From assembly GCA_024508855.1 (NCBI GenBank), contig JANINJ010000078.1, positions 1 through 64,000 of the forward strand: DNA of 64,000 nt, read 5' to 3'. Of this stretch, positions 1 through 7,406 are shown piece after piece (the stretch's first letter is position 1; each line of letters starts with the position of its first letter). The position numbers were made by a program, and so were the translations under genes. The notes beneath the pieces were generated by a model, which saw only the letters and a program-made list of their open reading frames with translations, made no database searches and was not told where the DNA came from. This DNA is from Xanthobacteraceae bacterium. GTDB lineage: Bacteria; Pseudomonadota; Alphaproteobacteria; Rhizobiales; Xanthobacteraceae.

Positions 1-22
1 GAGGCGGGATATCTAGGAATAT

Positions 23-40
23 AAACCCATATACGGGTTT
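23..40. promoter_or_regulatory. Palindrome AAACCC-N6-GGGTTT, possible operator
   Basis: Perfect 6-bp inverted arms AAACCC and GGGTTT with a 6-nt AT spacer, in an AT-rich stretch at the left edge of the window. The gene it would serve lies outside the window. The arms and the T-run after the right arm could also be a small transcription terminator. Seen directly; the function is a guess. Confidence 0.25.
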
Positions 41-93
41 TGTCAACGGCAATTCAGACAAGCGTGCGAGCGCACGCGCCCGACACCAACCTC

Positions 94-182
94 CGTCATG
101 GCCGGGTTCGTCCCGGCCATCCACGTCTTTTCGCAGTCGCATCGCAAGGACGTTGATGCCCGGCACAAGGCCGGGCATGACG
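94..182. repeat. Paired palindromic repeat (REP-like), two hairpins
   Basis: Two hairpins face each other: ATGGCCGGG with CCCGGCCAT at 98-120, and ATGCCCGGC with GCCGGGCAT at 156-178. The whole element is bounded by CGTCATG and CATGACG. The same elements recur near 57733, 62552 and, in shorter form, 6550 and 55131. It sits downstream of the hydrolase gene that ends at 218. Confidence 0.8.
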
Positions 183-217
183 GTGGGGCAGGAAAACTCC
201 CGCGGAATCTTCCAGCC

Positions 218-994
218 CTACAGCGCAGCCAATACCGCGTCGGGCTGCTCGATCATCATCATGTGGCCCGCGCCGGGCAACACGACCGTCTTTGCATTCG
301 GCAGCGCCGCGGCCAGTGCCTTGCCGGCCTTCAACGGCGTCATCATGTCCCGCTCGCCGAGGATCAGCGTGACCGGGATCGTCACCTTCGCTGCCGCGTC
401 GAGCGTGCCCTGATAGCTGTTGCAGGCGGCGAGATCGGTGAACAGCACGCCGGGCGGGGTGTTCTGCAGGACACGCTGGGCGCTGCCATGCATCCACAAC
501 CCCGGCATCGGGCAGCCGCCCAATTCGGCATGAAAGCCGAGGCCCCAGATCGACACCATGTCGATCGCGGCTTGGTCGTTGGCTTCCGCATTGCTCAGCA
601 GTTCGGGCCCGACCGCCATGGCTGCGGATGTGCCGAGCAGGCTGAGCTGCGTCACCTTTGCGGGATGCCGCGCGGCGGTTTCCAATGCGATCAGCGAACC
701 CATCGAATGGCCGATCAGCCATGCCTGCGATGCACCGGCGGCGTCGATCAGCGCCGCGGTCCAGTCCGCCAGCTCCGCGATACTGCCGAGCGCCTTGCCC
801 GCGGAATGGCCGTGCCCCGGCAGATCCGGCGCCAGCACGTTGTGGCCGCGATGCGCGAGCCAGCGGCTCTGCAAGCACCAGGTCGAACTGTCGAAGCCGG
901 CGCCATGAAGCATGACGACGGTCGGCAGCGATGCATCGAAATCGCGTCCGCCGGTCGCGATGAAGGTGTCGACACCATTTACCGATAGCTGCAT
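218..994 (-). CDS. Alpha/beta-fold hydrolase
   Basis: Predicted soluble serine hydrolase of the alpha/beta-hydrolase fold, 258 residues, with no signal peptide or membrane segment. The oxyanion-loop motif MLHGAG is at about residues 28-33. The nucleophile elbow GHSMG places Ser97, the acid is probably Asp216 in LGERD, and the base His244 in GAGH, so the triad looks complete. The start ATG is 3 nt after the metY stop on the same strand, so the two genes are probably cotranscribed. Substrate cannot be read from the sequence. Members of this family include esterases, lactonases and C-C hydrolases, and a link to sulfur metabolism is only suggested by position. Confidence 0.85.
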   Translation of the reverse strand: MQLSVNGVDTFIATGGRDFDASLPTVVMLHGAGFDSSTWCLQSRWLAHRGHNVLAPDLPGHGHSAGKALGSIAELADWTAALIDAAGASQAWLIGHSMGSLIALETAARHPAKVTQLSLLGTSAAMAVGPELLSNAEANDQAAIDMVSIWGLGFHAELGGCPMPGLWMHGSAQRVLQNTPPGVLFTDLAACNSYQGTLDAAAKVTIPVTLILGERDMMTPLKAGKALAAALPNAKTVVLPGAGHMMMIEQPDAVLAAL

Positions 995-997
995 CGT

Positions 998-2293
998 TCA
1001 AACCTTCTGCGACATACGGAGCGCCTGACCTAGATCGTCGACGATGTCCTGCGCGCTTTCGATCCCCACCGACAACCGCACCAGTTCTTCGCCGATGCCG
1101 GCGGCTTCGAGCTGCGCAGCGTCCATCTGCTGGTGCGTGGTGCTGGCCGGATGGATGACGAGCGTCTTGGCGTCGCCGACATTGGCGAGGTGACTGATCA
1201 TGCGCAGCGACTCGATGAATTTCTTTCCGGCGGCACGTCCGCCCTTGATGCCGAAGCTGATGATCGAGCCCGCGCCCTTCGGCAACAGTTGCTTGCCGAG
1301 TTCGTAATCGGGGTGGTTTTCCAGCGACGGATGCAGCACCCACGCGACCGCCTTGTTGGCGGTGAGAAACGACAGCACGGCCGCGGTGTTCTGGATGTGA
1401 CGATCCATGCGCGGCCCGAGCGTCTCGATGCCTTGCAGGATCTGGAACGCGTTGGTCGGCGACAGGCACGCGCCGAAATCGCGCAGGCCCTCGGTACGCG
1501 CGCGCATCATGAACGCGGTGGGGCCGAACTGTTCGTCGAAGACGATGCCGTGATAGCCGGCATAAGGTTCGGTCAGCACCGGAAACTTGCCGGACGCGCG
1601 CCAGTTGAAGCGGCCGCCGTCGACAATGACGCCGCCGATCGAAGTGCCGTGACCGCCGAGCCATTTGGTGGCGGAGTTCATCACGATGTCGGCGCCGAGT
1701 TCGATCGGCCGGCTGAGATACGGCGTCGCGAAGGTATTGTCGATCAGTAGCGGAATTTTTGCGTCGTGCGCGATTTGCGCGACCTTCGGGATGTCCAGTA
1801 CTTCGAGGCCGGGATTGCCGATGGTCTCGCCGATCACGAGGCGCGTGTTGGGCTGGATCGCGGCGCGGAAACCGTCAAGGTCGCGCGGCTTCACGAACGT
1901 CGTGGTGATGCCGAAGCGCGGCAGTGTGTGGGTGAGGATATTGATCGAGCCGCCATACAACGAAGACGACGCGACGATATGTTCGCCGGCGCTGACGAGC
2001 GTTGCGATGGCGAGATGCAGGGCGGCCATGCCGCTCGCCGTGCAGACCGCGCCGACGCCGCCTTCCAGCGCGGCGATCCGCTCTTCGAGCACCGCTACCG
2101 TCGGATTGGAAATCCGGGTGTAGATGTGGCCGGGACGCTCGAGATTGAACAGCGCCGCCGCGTGATCGGCGTCTTGAAACATGAACGAGGTGGTCTGGTA
2201 GATCGGCACCGCGCGCGAGCCGGTGAGCGGATCCGGATGCTGGCCGGCATAAAGGCTGAGCGTTTCGAAGGCGGGAGGCTTTGGCGCAGGCAT
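998..2293 (-). CDS. metY: O-acetylhomoserine aminocarboxypropyltransferase (sulfhydrylase)
   Basis: PLP enzyme of the Cys/Met metabolism fold type I family, 431 residues. It condenses O-acetylhomoserine with sulfide or methanethiol in methionine synthesis. The N-terminus reads straight into the family pattern FETLSLYAGQ and AVPIYQTTSF. The PLP lysine is Lys210 in NSATKWLGGHG, preceded by the DNTFATPYL strand that carries the cofactor-binding Asp. The ATG at 2293 was chosen because the longer upstream reading frame has no family resemblance and runs back into a repeat. Family relatives (cystathionine gamma-synthase, methionine gamma-lyase) are possible, but the 430-residue length and insert favour MetY. 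No SAM-II riboswitch was recognised in its leader. Confidence 0.9.
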   Translation of the reverse strand: MPAPKPPAFETLSLYAGQHPDPLTGSRAVPIYQTTSFMFQDADHAAALFNLERPGHIYTRISNPTVAVLEERIAALEGGVGAVCTASGMAALHLAIATLVSAGEHIVASSSLYGGSINILTHTLPRFGITTTFVKPRDLDGFRAAIQPNTRLVIGETIGNPGLEVLDIPKVAQIAHDAKIPLLIDNTFATPYLSRPIELGADIVMNSATKWLGGHGTSIGGVIVDGGRFNWRASGKFPVLTEPYAGYHGIVFDEQFGPTAFMMRARTEGLRDFGACLSPTNAFQILQGIETLGPRMDRHIQNTAAVLSFLTANKAVAWVLHPSLENHPDYELGKQLLPKGAGSIISFGIKGGRAAGKKFIESLRMISHLANVGDAKTLVIHPASTTHQQMDAAQLEAAGIGEELVRLSVGIESAQDIVDDLGQALRMSQKV

Positions 2294-2406
2294 GTGAACT
2301 CGTATGGTCGGAGGCGGTTCGACGTCGCTTCCGATATGCCATAGAACGCGGCCAGTTGTCAGGGAGTTTCTTGCTGGAGCAGCGCGCGTGACATTATGCA
2401 CTCAGC

Positions 2407-2543
2407 GTCGTCCCCGCGCAGGCGGGGACCCATATCCCAGAGCAAGAATGATTATAGCGCGGCGGCTCGGTGATGTTGTGGAATAAACGCCATCCGCATC
2501 ATGCGCGACACGGCGTATGGGTCCCCGCCTTCGCGGGGACGAC
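2407..2543. repeat. Inverted pair of GTCCCCGC/GCGGGGAC palindromes
   Basis: Two 28-nt copies in inverted orientation: 2407-2434 and 2516-2543. Each contains a hairpin of GTCCCCGC and GCGGGGAC arms. The second copy is the reverse complement of the first except for one loop base. They flank about 80 nt between the IclR gene and metY, both transcribed leftward. Repeats of this type are common between genes in Bradyrhizobium-like genomes and may act as attenuator or terminator. Confidence 0.75.
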
Positions 2544-2563
2544 TCTGAGGAGAGTTGCGCCCG

Positions 2564-3346
2564 TTATGCCTTTTTGAAACCGAGGCGCTCCGAAACCGCG
2601 CCCGCGCATTCCAGCAACGCCCTGGCGATCGGGCTGTCCCAGTTGGTATTGAATGTGCCGGAAGGCCCCATCGCGGTGATGGAAAGCACGACGGCGCCTG
2701 CGTGGTTGAACACCGGAGCCGCGAATGCATTGACGCCGGGCAGGGGATCGCCGACCGCGCGCGTCAGGCCGCGTTTGCGGACATCGGCCAGCAACGTCTC
2801 GACGTCGGGGACGCGTGTCGGGCGCTTGTCGTTGTAACCGACGCCGAGGCGGTCGAGCTTTTGTTCGAGCGCCGCCTTCATCACGTTCGGCGGGAGGAAG
2901 GCCGCGAACGCACGGCCGGTTGCGGTTTCCAGCATCGCCATCACCGAGCCGACGCGCATGACGATGTGAACAGGGTGGCTGGATTCTTCCAGCCGGACCA
3001 CCGTGGGGCCATACGTTCCCCATACTGCGAGCGAGACGGCTTGATCGATGTCGGCCGCCAATGCGGCGATCTTCGGCGTGGCGATGCGAACCGCGGAGAG
3101 GCGATGCAATCCCGTGAGGCCGAGTTCGAGCGCCAGCGGACCGAATTCATAACGCCCCGAGGTCTCGTCCTGTTCGATCAGGCCGATGCGGCAGAAGCTG
3201 ACCAGATAAGGATGGGCTTTCGCCGGCACCATGCCGGCCTCGCGGGCAAGATCGCGCAACATCATCGGCTCGGCGGAACGCGCCAGCGCGCGCAACAGCT
3301 GGCCGCCAACTTCAATCGATTGAATGCCCCGGCTTACTCGCTTCAT
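2564..3346 (-). CDS. IclR-family transcriptional regulator
   Basis: 260-residue regulator with the IclR layout. An N-terminal winged helix-turn-helix covers about residues 1-70 (start MKRVSRGIQSIEVGGQLL, then RSAEPMMLRDLAREAG as the recognition region). A C-terminal effector-binding domain follows. IclR proteins usually control nearby catabolic genes for aromatic or carboxylic acids. It lies next to, and on the same strand as, the FAD dehydrogenase and binding-protein genes (3408-6342), so these are the most likely targets, although the 61-nt gap could also hold its own promoter. Effector unknown. Confidence 0.88.
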   Translation of the reverse strand: MKRVSRGIQSIEVGGQLLRALARSAEPMMLRDLAREAGMVPAKAHPYLVSFCRIGLIEQDETSGRYEFGPLALELGLTGLHRLSAVRIATPKIAALAADIDQAVSLAVWGTYGPTVVRLEESSHPVHIVMRVGSVMAMLETATGRAFAAFLPPNVMKAALEQKLDRLGVGYNDKRPTRVPDVETLLADVRKRGLTRAVGDPLPGVNAFAAPVFNHAGAVVLSITAMGPSGTFNTNWDSPIARALLECAGAVSERLGFKKA

Positions 3347-3407
3347 CGTCCGTCCTTCGCGACCGGCTGCGATTAGACCGCGGGCAAGCCTCCGTCAACG
3401 CAGCTGC

Positions 3408-5129
3408 TCAAGCTCGAACCGACGAGATATGACGGCCCGCGATGTAGCCGAAAGTGAGTGCGGGTCCGAGCGTGATGCCGGCTCCCGGATAGTTCCCGCC
3501 CATGATGCTCGCCATGTCGTTGCCCGCGGCATAGAGGCCCTGGATCGGCTGGCCGTCGGCGTCGAGGGCGCGTGCATCCGCATCGGTCTTGATCCCCGCA
3601 TAGGTGCCGAGATCGCCGATCACCATCTTGATGGCGTAGAACGGGCCTTTCTGAATCGGCGCCACGCAGGGGTTGGGGCCGTGCAGCGCGTCGCCCTGAT
3701 AGCGATTGTAGGCGCGCGAGCCCTTGCCGAAATCGGGATCGGTGCCCTCGGCGGCGGTCGCGTTGAATTTCGCAACGGTGGCTTCGAAATTCCTGGCGTC
3801 GATGCCCGCCTGCGCAGCCAATTCGGCCAGCGTGTTTCCGCGCAGCAGGTAACCGGTCTTGAGATGATGGCCGAGCGGCATCGGGAATGGCGGCACGCAG
3901 CCGAGACCGTATTTGCGCAGCGTCGGATGATCGCAGATGAGAAAGGCCGCGATCTCCTCGCCGGGTTTCGCAGTCTTCATCATCTGCTGGACGAAGTCGT
4001 GGTACGAGTTGCCTTCGTTGGCGAAGCGCACGCCGTCGCGGGTCACAGCGATGACGCCGGGCTTTGCGCGATCGATGAAGTGAGGCATCACGCCGCTGGT
4101 GCCATCCTTGCGGCGCGTGACGGACACCGGCACCCAGGCAGCCGCGTTCGGCAGCGTATCCTCGACACGGCCGCCGACCGCTTCCGCCAGCCGCAAGCCG
4201 TCGCCGGTATTGCCGGTGGGGCCGGGCGAATAGTGTTCGGCGCCGGTCGGGGCATGCGGAAACATCGCCTTGCGCCGCGCGACATCATGGGGGAAGCCGC
4301 CGCAGGCGAGAACGACGCCGCGCCGCGCGCGCACGCGTACCATTCGGCCTTCGCGCTCGACGATTGCGCCGCAGACCGTGCCGTTCTCCACGATCAATTC
4401 GCGCACCGGCGACGACAGCCACAGCGGAATCTTCAGATCGAGTGCGGACTTGGCCAGCCGTCCCGCTAGCGCGTTGCCGTTGGTCAGGGTCATGCCGCGG
4501 CCGTAGCGCATCACGTCCCTGAAATGGCGCGACAGCCGCTTGGCCACATAGAATGCCGACGCCATGGATTTCGTCGCGCGCATGAAATGGATGATCTCCT
4601 TGCCGGAGCCTAGCATCATGCCGAACACGGTGAGTTCGGGCAGCGGCATGCCGAGATGCTTGATGAGATCGCCCAGCTCGCGGCCATCGAACGGCCGCGT
4701 CACCATCGAGCGGCCGCCCTGCGTGCCGCCCGGCGCTTCCGCGTGATAGTCGGGAAATACCAGCGGCATGTCGAAGCGTACCGCTGTCTTTGTCGTGAAG
4801 AAGTCGACCGCTTCGGGACCGGAGGTGAGGAAAGCGTCGACGCGCGCCGCATCGAAGCTGTTGCCGGCTTCGTGGCGCAGATAGGTGCGGGCCTGGTCCG
4901 GGCTTTCGACGATGCCCCAGGCGCGGGCCAGCGACGTGCCGGGAATCCACAGCCAGCCGCCGGAACGCGCCGTGGTGCCGCCGAAGCGCGGTTCCTTTTC
5001 GACGATCAGGATATCGAGGCCGCGATGACCGGCGGTGACCGCCGCGGCCATTCCTGCCGCGCCGGATCCGACGACAAGTGCATCGCATTCGTAGGTGTCG
5101 TTCGCCCCGGCATCCTTGTTCGCAACCAT
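3408..5129 (-). CDS. FAD-dependent oxidoreductase of the 3-ketosteroid dehydrogenase / fumarate reductase flavoprotein family
   Basis: 573 residues. The N-terminal dinucleotide-binding motif GSGAAGMAAAV and the following acid (VEKEPRFGGTTARSGG) are typical of FAD_binding_2 proteins. The C-terminal signature YAAGNDMASIMGGNYPGAGI closes the FAD site and matches the 3-ketosteroid-delta-1-dehydrogenase-like branch. The protein lacks a signal peptide. Its start is 10 nt downstream of the stop of the LivK-type gene, so the two are one transcription unit. Such enzymes desaturate or reduce cyclic or acyl substrates. The substrate cannot be assigned: steroid, cyclohexane carboxylate and tricarballylate-like acids are all possible. 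Confidence 0.85.
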   Translation of the reverse strand: MVANKDAGANDTYECDALVVGSGAAGMAAAVTAGHRGLDILIVEKEPRFGGTTARSGGWLWIPGTSLARAWGIVESPDQARTYLRHEAGNSFDAARVDAFLTSGPEAVDFFTTKTAVRFDMPLVFPDYHAEAPGGTQGGRSMVTRPFDGRELGDLIKHLGMPLPELTVFGMMLGSGKEIIHFMRATKSMASAFYVAKRLSRHFRDVMRYGRGMTLTNGNALAGRLAKSALDLKIPLWLSSPVRELIVENGTVCGAIVEREGRMVRVRARRGVVLACGGFPHDVARRKAMFPHAPTGAEHYSPGPTGNTGDGLRLAEAVGGRVEDTLPNAAAWVPVSVTRRKDGTSGVMPHFIDRAKPGVIAVTRDGVRFANEGNSYHDFVQQMMKTAKPGEEIAAFLICDHPTLRKYGLGCVPPFPMPLGHHLKTGYLLRGNTLAELAAQAGIDARNFEATVAKFNATAAEGTDPDFGKGSRAYNRYQGDALHGPNPCVAPIQKGPFYAIKMVIGDLGTYAGIKTDADARALDADGQPIQGLYAAGNDMASIMGGNYPGAGITLGPALTFGYIAGRHISSVRA

Positions 5130-5139
5130 CGATCCGTCC

Positions 5140-6342
5140 TTATTTCTTCAGCAGCGGGCACTTCGATTCCGACACGGGCCGGAACGCATCCTCACCCTTC
5201 ACCGTCTTCACGATATCGAGGTAATCCCACGGCTCCTTGGATTCCGACGGCTTCTTCACGCGCGCCAGATACATGTCGCGAATGACGCGGCCGTCGGCGC
5301 GTAGCTTGCCACCGTGGACGAAGACGTCCTCGATCGGCAGCTCGCGCATTTTCGCCATGACCTTTGCCGGATCGTCGGTGCCGGCCGCCTTGATGGCCTT
5401 GAGATAGTGCAGCACCGAACCGTAGACGCCGGTATGGATCATGGTGGGCATGACATTGGTCCGGGCGAAGAACTTCTTCGACCAGGCGCGCGTCTTGTCG
5501 TTCATGTTCCAGTAGGAGGCGGTGGTCATGTAGGTGCCCTGCGCGCCCTGCAGGCCGATGGCGTGGACGTCGGTGTCGAACATCAAGAGGCCGACCAGCT
5601 TCTGGCCGCCCTGAACCAGACCGAACTCGCCCGCCTGCTTGATGGCGTTGTCGGTGTCCTGACCCGCATTGGCGAACGCAACGACGTTGGCTTTCGAGTT
5701 CTGCGCCTGCAGCACGAAAGACGAAAAGTCCGCGGTGTTGGTGGGATGCCTGACGCCGCCAACGACCGTTCCGCCTAGCTGTTTGATGAATTCGGTGGCG
5801 TCCTTCTCGAGCTGATGGCCGAAGGCGTAATCGGCGGTGATGAAGTACCAGGACTTGCCGCCTTCCGCGAGAACCGCGGATGCGGTCACCTTGGACAGCG
5901 CATAAGTGTCGTAGGAAAAATGAACGGTATTGGGGCTGCAGAGTTCGTTGGTCAGCGAACTTGCGCCCGGTCCCGACAGCAGCGCGATCTTGTTGCGCTC
6001 TCGCGCCATGTTGTGAATGGCGATGGCGATGCCCGAATTGGGGATATCGGCGACGGCATCGACTTTGCCTTTGTCGAACCACTCGCGGGCGATCTGCACG
6101 CCGACATCGGTTTTCATCTGGTGGTCGGCACTGACGATTTCGATCGGCTTGCCGAGGACGGTCGGGCCGAATTCCTCGACCGCCATTTGCGCAGCGACCA
6201 CGGAACCCGGTCCGCTGTTGTCGCGTCCCCAGCTCGAAAGGTCGGTCAGCACGCCGATCCGCACGACGTCGTCGGAAATCTGTGCGGATGCCGCCGTCGT
6301 CATCGCGGCGAGCATGGCGCAAGCCAGTAACTGCCTCTTCAT
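5140..6342 (-). CDS. Branched-chain amino acid-type (LivK-like) ABC transporter substrate-binding protein
   Basis: 400-residue periplasmic binding protein with a clear Sec signal peptide (KR, then a hydrophobic core and ASAQ cleavage site near residue 22). The mature part opens with VVRIGVLTDLSSWG and contains the two-lobed Peripla_BP_6 pattern (LLSGPGASSLTNELCSPNTV, YGSVLHYLKAIKAAG). In alphaproteobacteria this family carries aromatic acids and other carboxylates as often as amino acids. No cognate permease or ATPase genes lie next to it, so it must use a transporter encoded elsewhere. First gene of the unit with the FAD oxidoreductase. Confidence 0.88.
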   Translation of the reverse strand: MKRQLLACAMLAAMTTAASAQISDDVVRIGVLTDLSSWGRDNSGPGSVVAAQMAVEEFGPTVLGKPIEIVSADHQMKTDVGVQIAREWFDKGKVDAVADIPNSGIAIAIHNMARERNKIALLSGPGASSLTNELCSPNTVHFSYDTYALSKVTASAVLAEGGKSWYFITADYAFGHQLEKDATEFIKQLGGTVVGGVRHPTNTADFSSFVLQAQNSKANVVAFANAGQDTDNAIKQAGEFGLVQGGQKLVGLLMFDTDVHAIGLQGAQGTYMTTASYWNMNDKTRAWSKKFFARTNVMPTMIHTGVYGSVLHYLKAIKAAGTDDPAKVMAKMRELPIEDVFVHGGKLRADGRVIRDMYLARVKKPSESKEPWDYLDIVKTVKGEDAFRPVSESKCPLLKK

Positions 6343-6415
6343 GCGTTAACTCCCTGTGGTCCGCTCTTTGGCGGCTTGGTGTTTTTTGAGGCCGCTCAGG
6401 CGGGCGGCACCTCCG

Positions 6416-6444
6416 ATTTAGATAATTGCTAATTCATTTGTCAA
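6416..6444 (-). promoter_or_regulatory. Candidate promoter of the LivK-type gene
   Basis: On the minus strand a consensus-like -35 TTGACA (complement of 6439-6444) is followed by AT-rich sequence containing TATCTAAAT and an AATT-N3-AATT dyad. This is one of the few AT-rich spots around here and lies 70-100 nt before the start codon. The -35/-10 spacing is not ideal, so the call is tentative. Confidence 0.3.
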
Positions 6445-6549
6445 TGTCGAATTCGGGAGGCAGCGCCATTACGATCGCGGTTCCACCACGCGGGAATCGG
6501 CGAGCAAACTCATGCGAGGTGGGGCGGGCTGTGCGATGAGTCCGTTTCT

Positions 6550-6578
6550 GTCATGGCCGGGCTTGTCCCGGCCATGAC
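6550..6578. repeat. Single REP-like palindrome
   Basis: Perfect 12-bp hairpin: GTCATGGCCGGG at 6550-6561 and CCCGGCCATGAC at 6567-6578 with loop CTTGT. Same family as the elements near 94, 55131, 57733 and 62552. It lies downstream of the ferredoxin gene and could act as a transcript end. Confidence 0.8.
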
Positions 6579-6638
6579 GAGCTGTTGCGAAAAGCGCCTG
6601 ACTTGCGGCCTATTGCTTGAGTGAAGCACTCACCGCCG

Positions 6639-6977
6639 TCAGTCGCCTTTGCCCGGCTTGGGCGAGAAGAACTGCGCAAGTTTGTTTTCAACGCCATCGA
6701 ATTCCCTGGCGTCGGCAGGCGGATCGCGCTTGATCGTGATATTGGGCCATTGCGCGGCATATTCCGCGTTCAGCGCCAGCCAGCTCTCCAGGCCCGGCAT
6801 CGTATCGGGATGAATGGCTTCTGCCGGACATTCCGGCTCGCAAACGCCGCAGTCGATGCATTCCTCGGGATGGATAACGAGCATGTTATCCCCTTCATAA
6901 AAGCAATCGACGGGGCACACCTCGACGCAATCCATGTACTTGCACTTGATGCAGTTGTCGGTGACGACAAAAGTCAT
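6639..6977 (-). CDS. fdxA: 7Fe ferredoxin (FdxA / Azotobacter FdI type)
   Basis: 112-residue low-potential electron carrier. Cysteines at 9, 12, 17, 21, 25, 40, 43, 46 and 50 follow the Azotobacter vinelandii FdI pattern exactly, offset by one for the initiator Met. Both a [3Fe-4S] and a [4Fe-4S] cluster are therefore expected. The sequence [20 protein letters not shown] is diagnostic. The C-terminal extension of about 55 residues is normal for this class. The start ATG at 6977 gives the family N-terminus. A 57-residue membrane protein gene lies 32 nt upstream on the same strand and probably shares its transcript. Its redox partners are not evident; korAB lies 30 kb away. Confidence 0.95.
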   Translation of the reverse strand: MTFVVTDNCIKCKYMDCVEVCPVDCFYEGDNMLVIHPEECIDCGVCEPECPAEAIHPDTMPGLESWLALNAEYAAQWPNITIKRDPPADAREFDGVENKLAQFFSPKPGKGD

Positions 6978-7009
6978 TCCTTGAAGTCCGCCTTTGCTTG
7001 AATGTCGTC

Positions 7010-7183
7010 TTATGCGGCGAGGGCGACGACGAATACGCCGATCACGGTCCACACCAGCGAATTGATCAACATGCGGATCAGGTCGCTGTATTCCGATTGA
7101 GGCAAACCGAGCGCGCCGCAAAACAGATTTCCGGGCAGCAGGAACGGCCACGCGAGCGCGGCACCGAGGGTGTTCGCTGACAT
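7010..7183 (-). CDS. Small membrane protein, 57 residues, unknown function
   Basis: A short gene from ATG 7183 to TAA 7010 with a good ribosome-binding site (AGGAGAA, 5-10 nt upstream). The product opens [18 protein letters not shown], has a short polar middle ([10 protein letters not shown]) and ends in one hydrophobic segment ([19 protein letters not shown]). This suggests one or two membrane passes. It is followed after 32 nt by fdxA on the same strand and lies directly behind the AT-rich palindrome shared with the divergent ThDP-enzyme gene. No family is recognised. It may be a membrane anchor or transporter accessory peptide; no function is claimed. Confidence 0.65.
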   Translation of the reverse strand: MSANTLGAALAWPFLLPGNLFCGALGLPQSEYSDLIRMLINSLVWTVIGVFVVALAA

Positions 7184-7232
7184 CGCTTTTCTCCTATTTC
7201 CGATCTTTGCCCAATCTAGGCGCGCTCGACCT

Positions 7233-7261
7233 TAAAAGCAATATTTATAATATATCTTTTA
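7233..7261. promoter_or_regulatory. AT-rich palindromic operator candidate overlapping a TATAAT
   Basis: 29-nt imperfect palindrome: half-sites TAAAAGCAATATT and AATATATCTTTTA around a TAT centre, 11 of 13 positions symmetric. A perfect -10 hexamer TATAAT for rightward transcription lies at 7246-7251 inside it. The site lies between the leftward small-protein/fdxA genes and the rightward ThDP-enzyme gene. A second dyad, CGAAGC-CCT-GCTTCG, follows at 7263-7277. This arrangement is typical of a repressor site covering divergent promoters. The regulator is unknown. Confidence 0.55.
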
Positions 7262-7406
7262 GCGAAGCCCTGCTTCGACCGCAGGTCATGTCTGACGAAC
7301 TTGCTGACGATGGTGCAGGGCTGCCATGAGCGAGGTTCCTTGCTCATGGATCGTGGCCGGGCATGATGCGGGCTGTCCGCCGACTCGCGCGGAGCTGGAG
7401 AATTTC

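Noticed and set aside
96-1664. 522-codon minus-strand open frame over metY and the hydrolase
   Set aside because: Shadow frame of two secure genes; composition is Arg/Ala/Gly-rich with no domain.
2294-2400. SAM-II riboswitch in front of metY
   Set aside because: SAM-II elements are frequent before methionine genes in this class, but the expected conserved core could not be matched in the leader.
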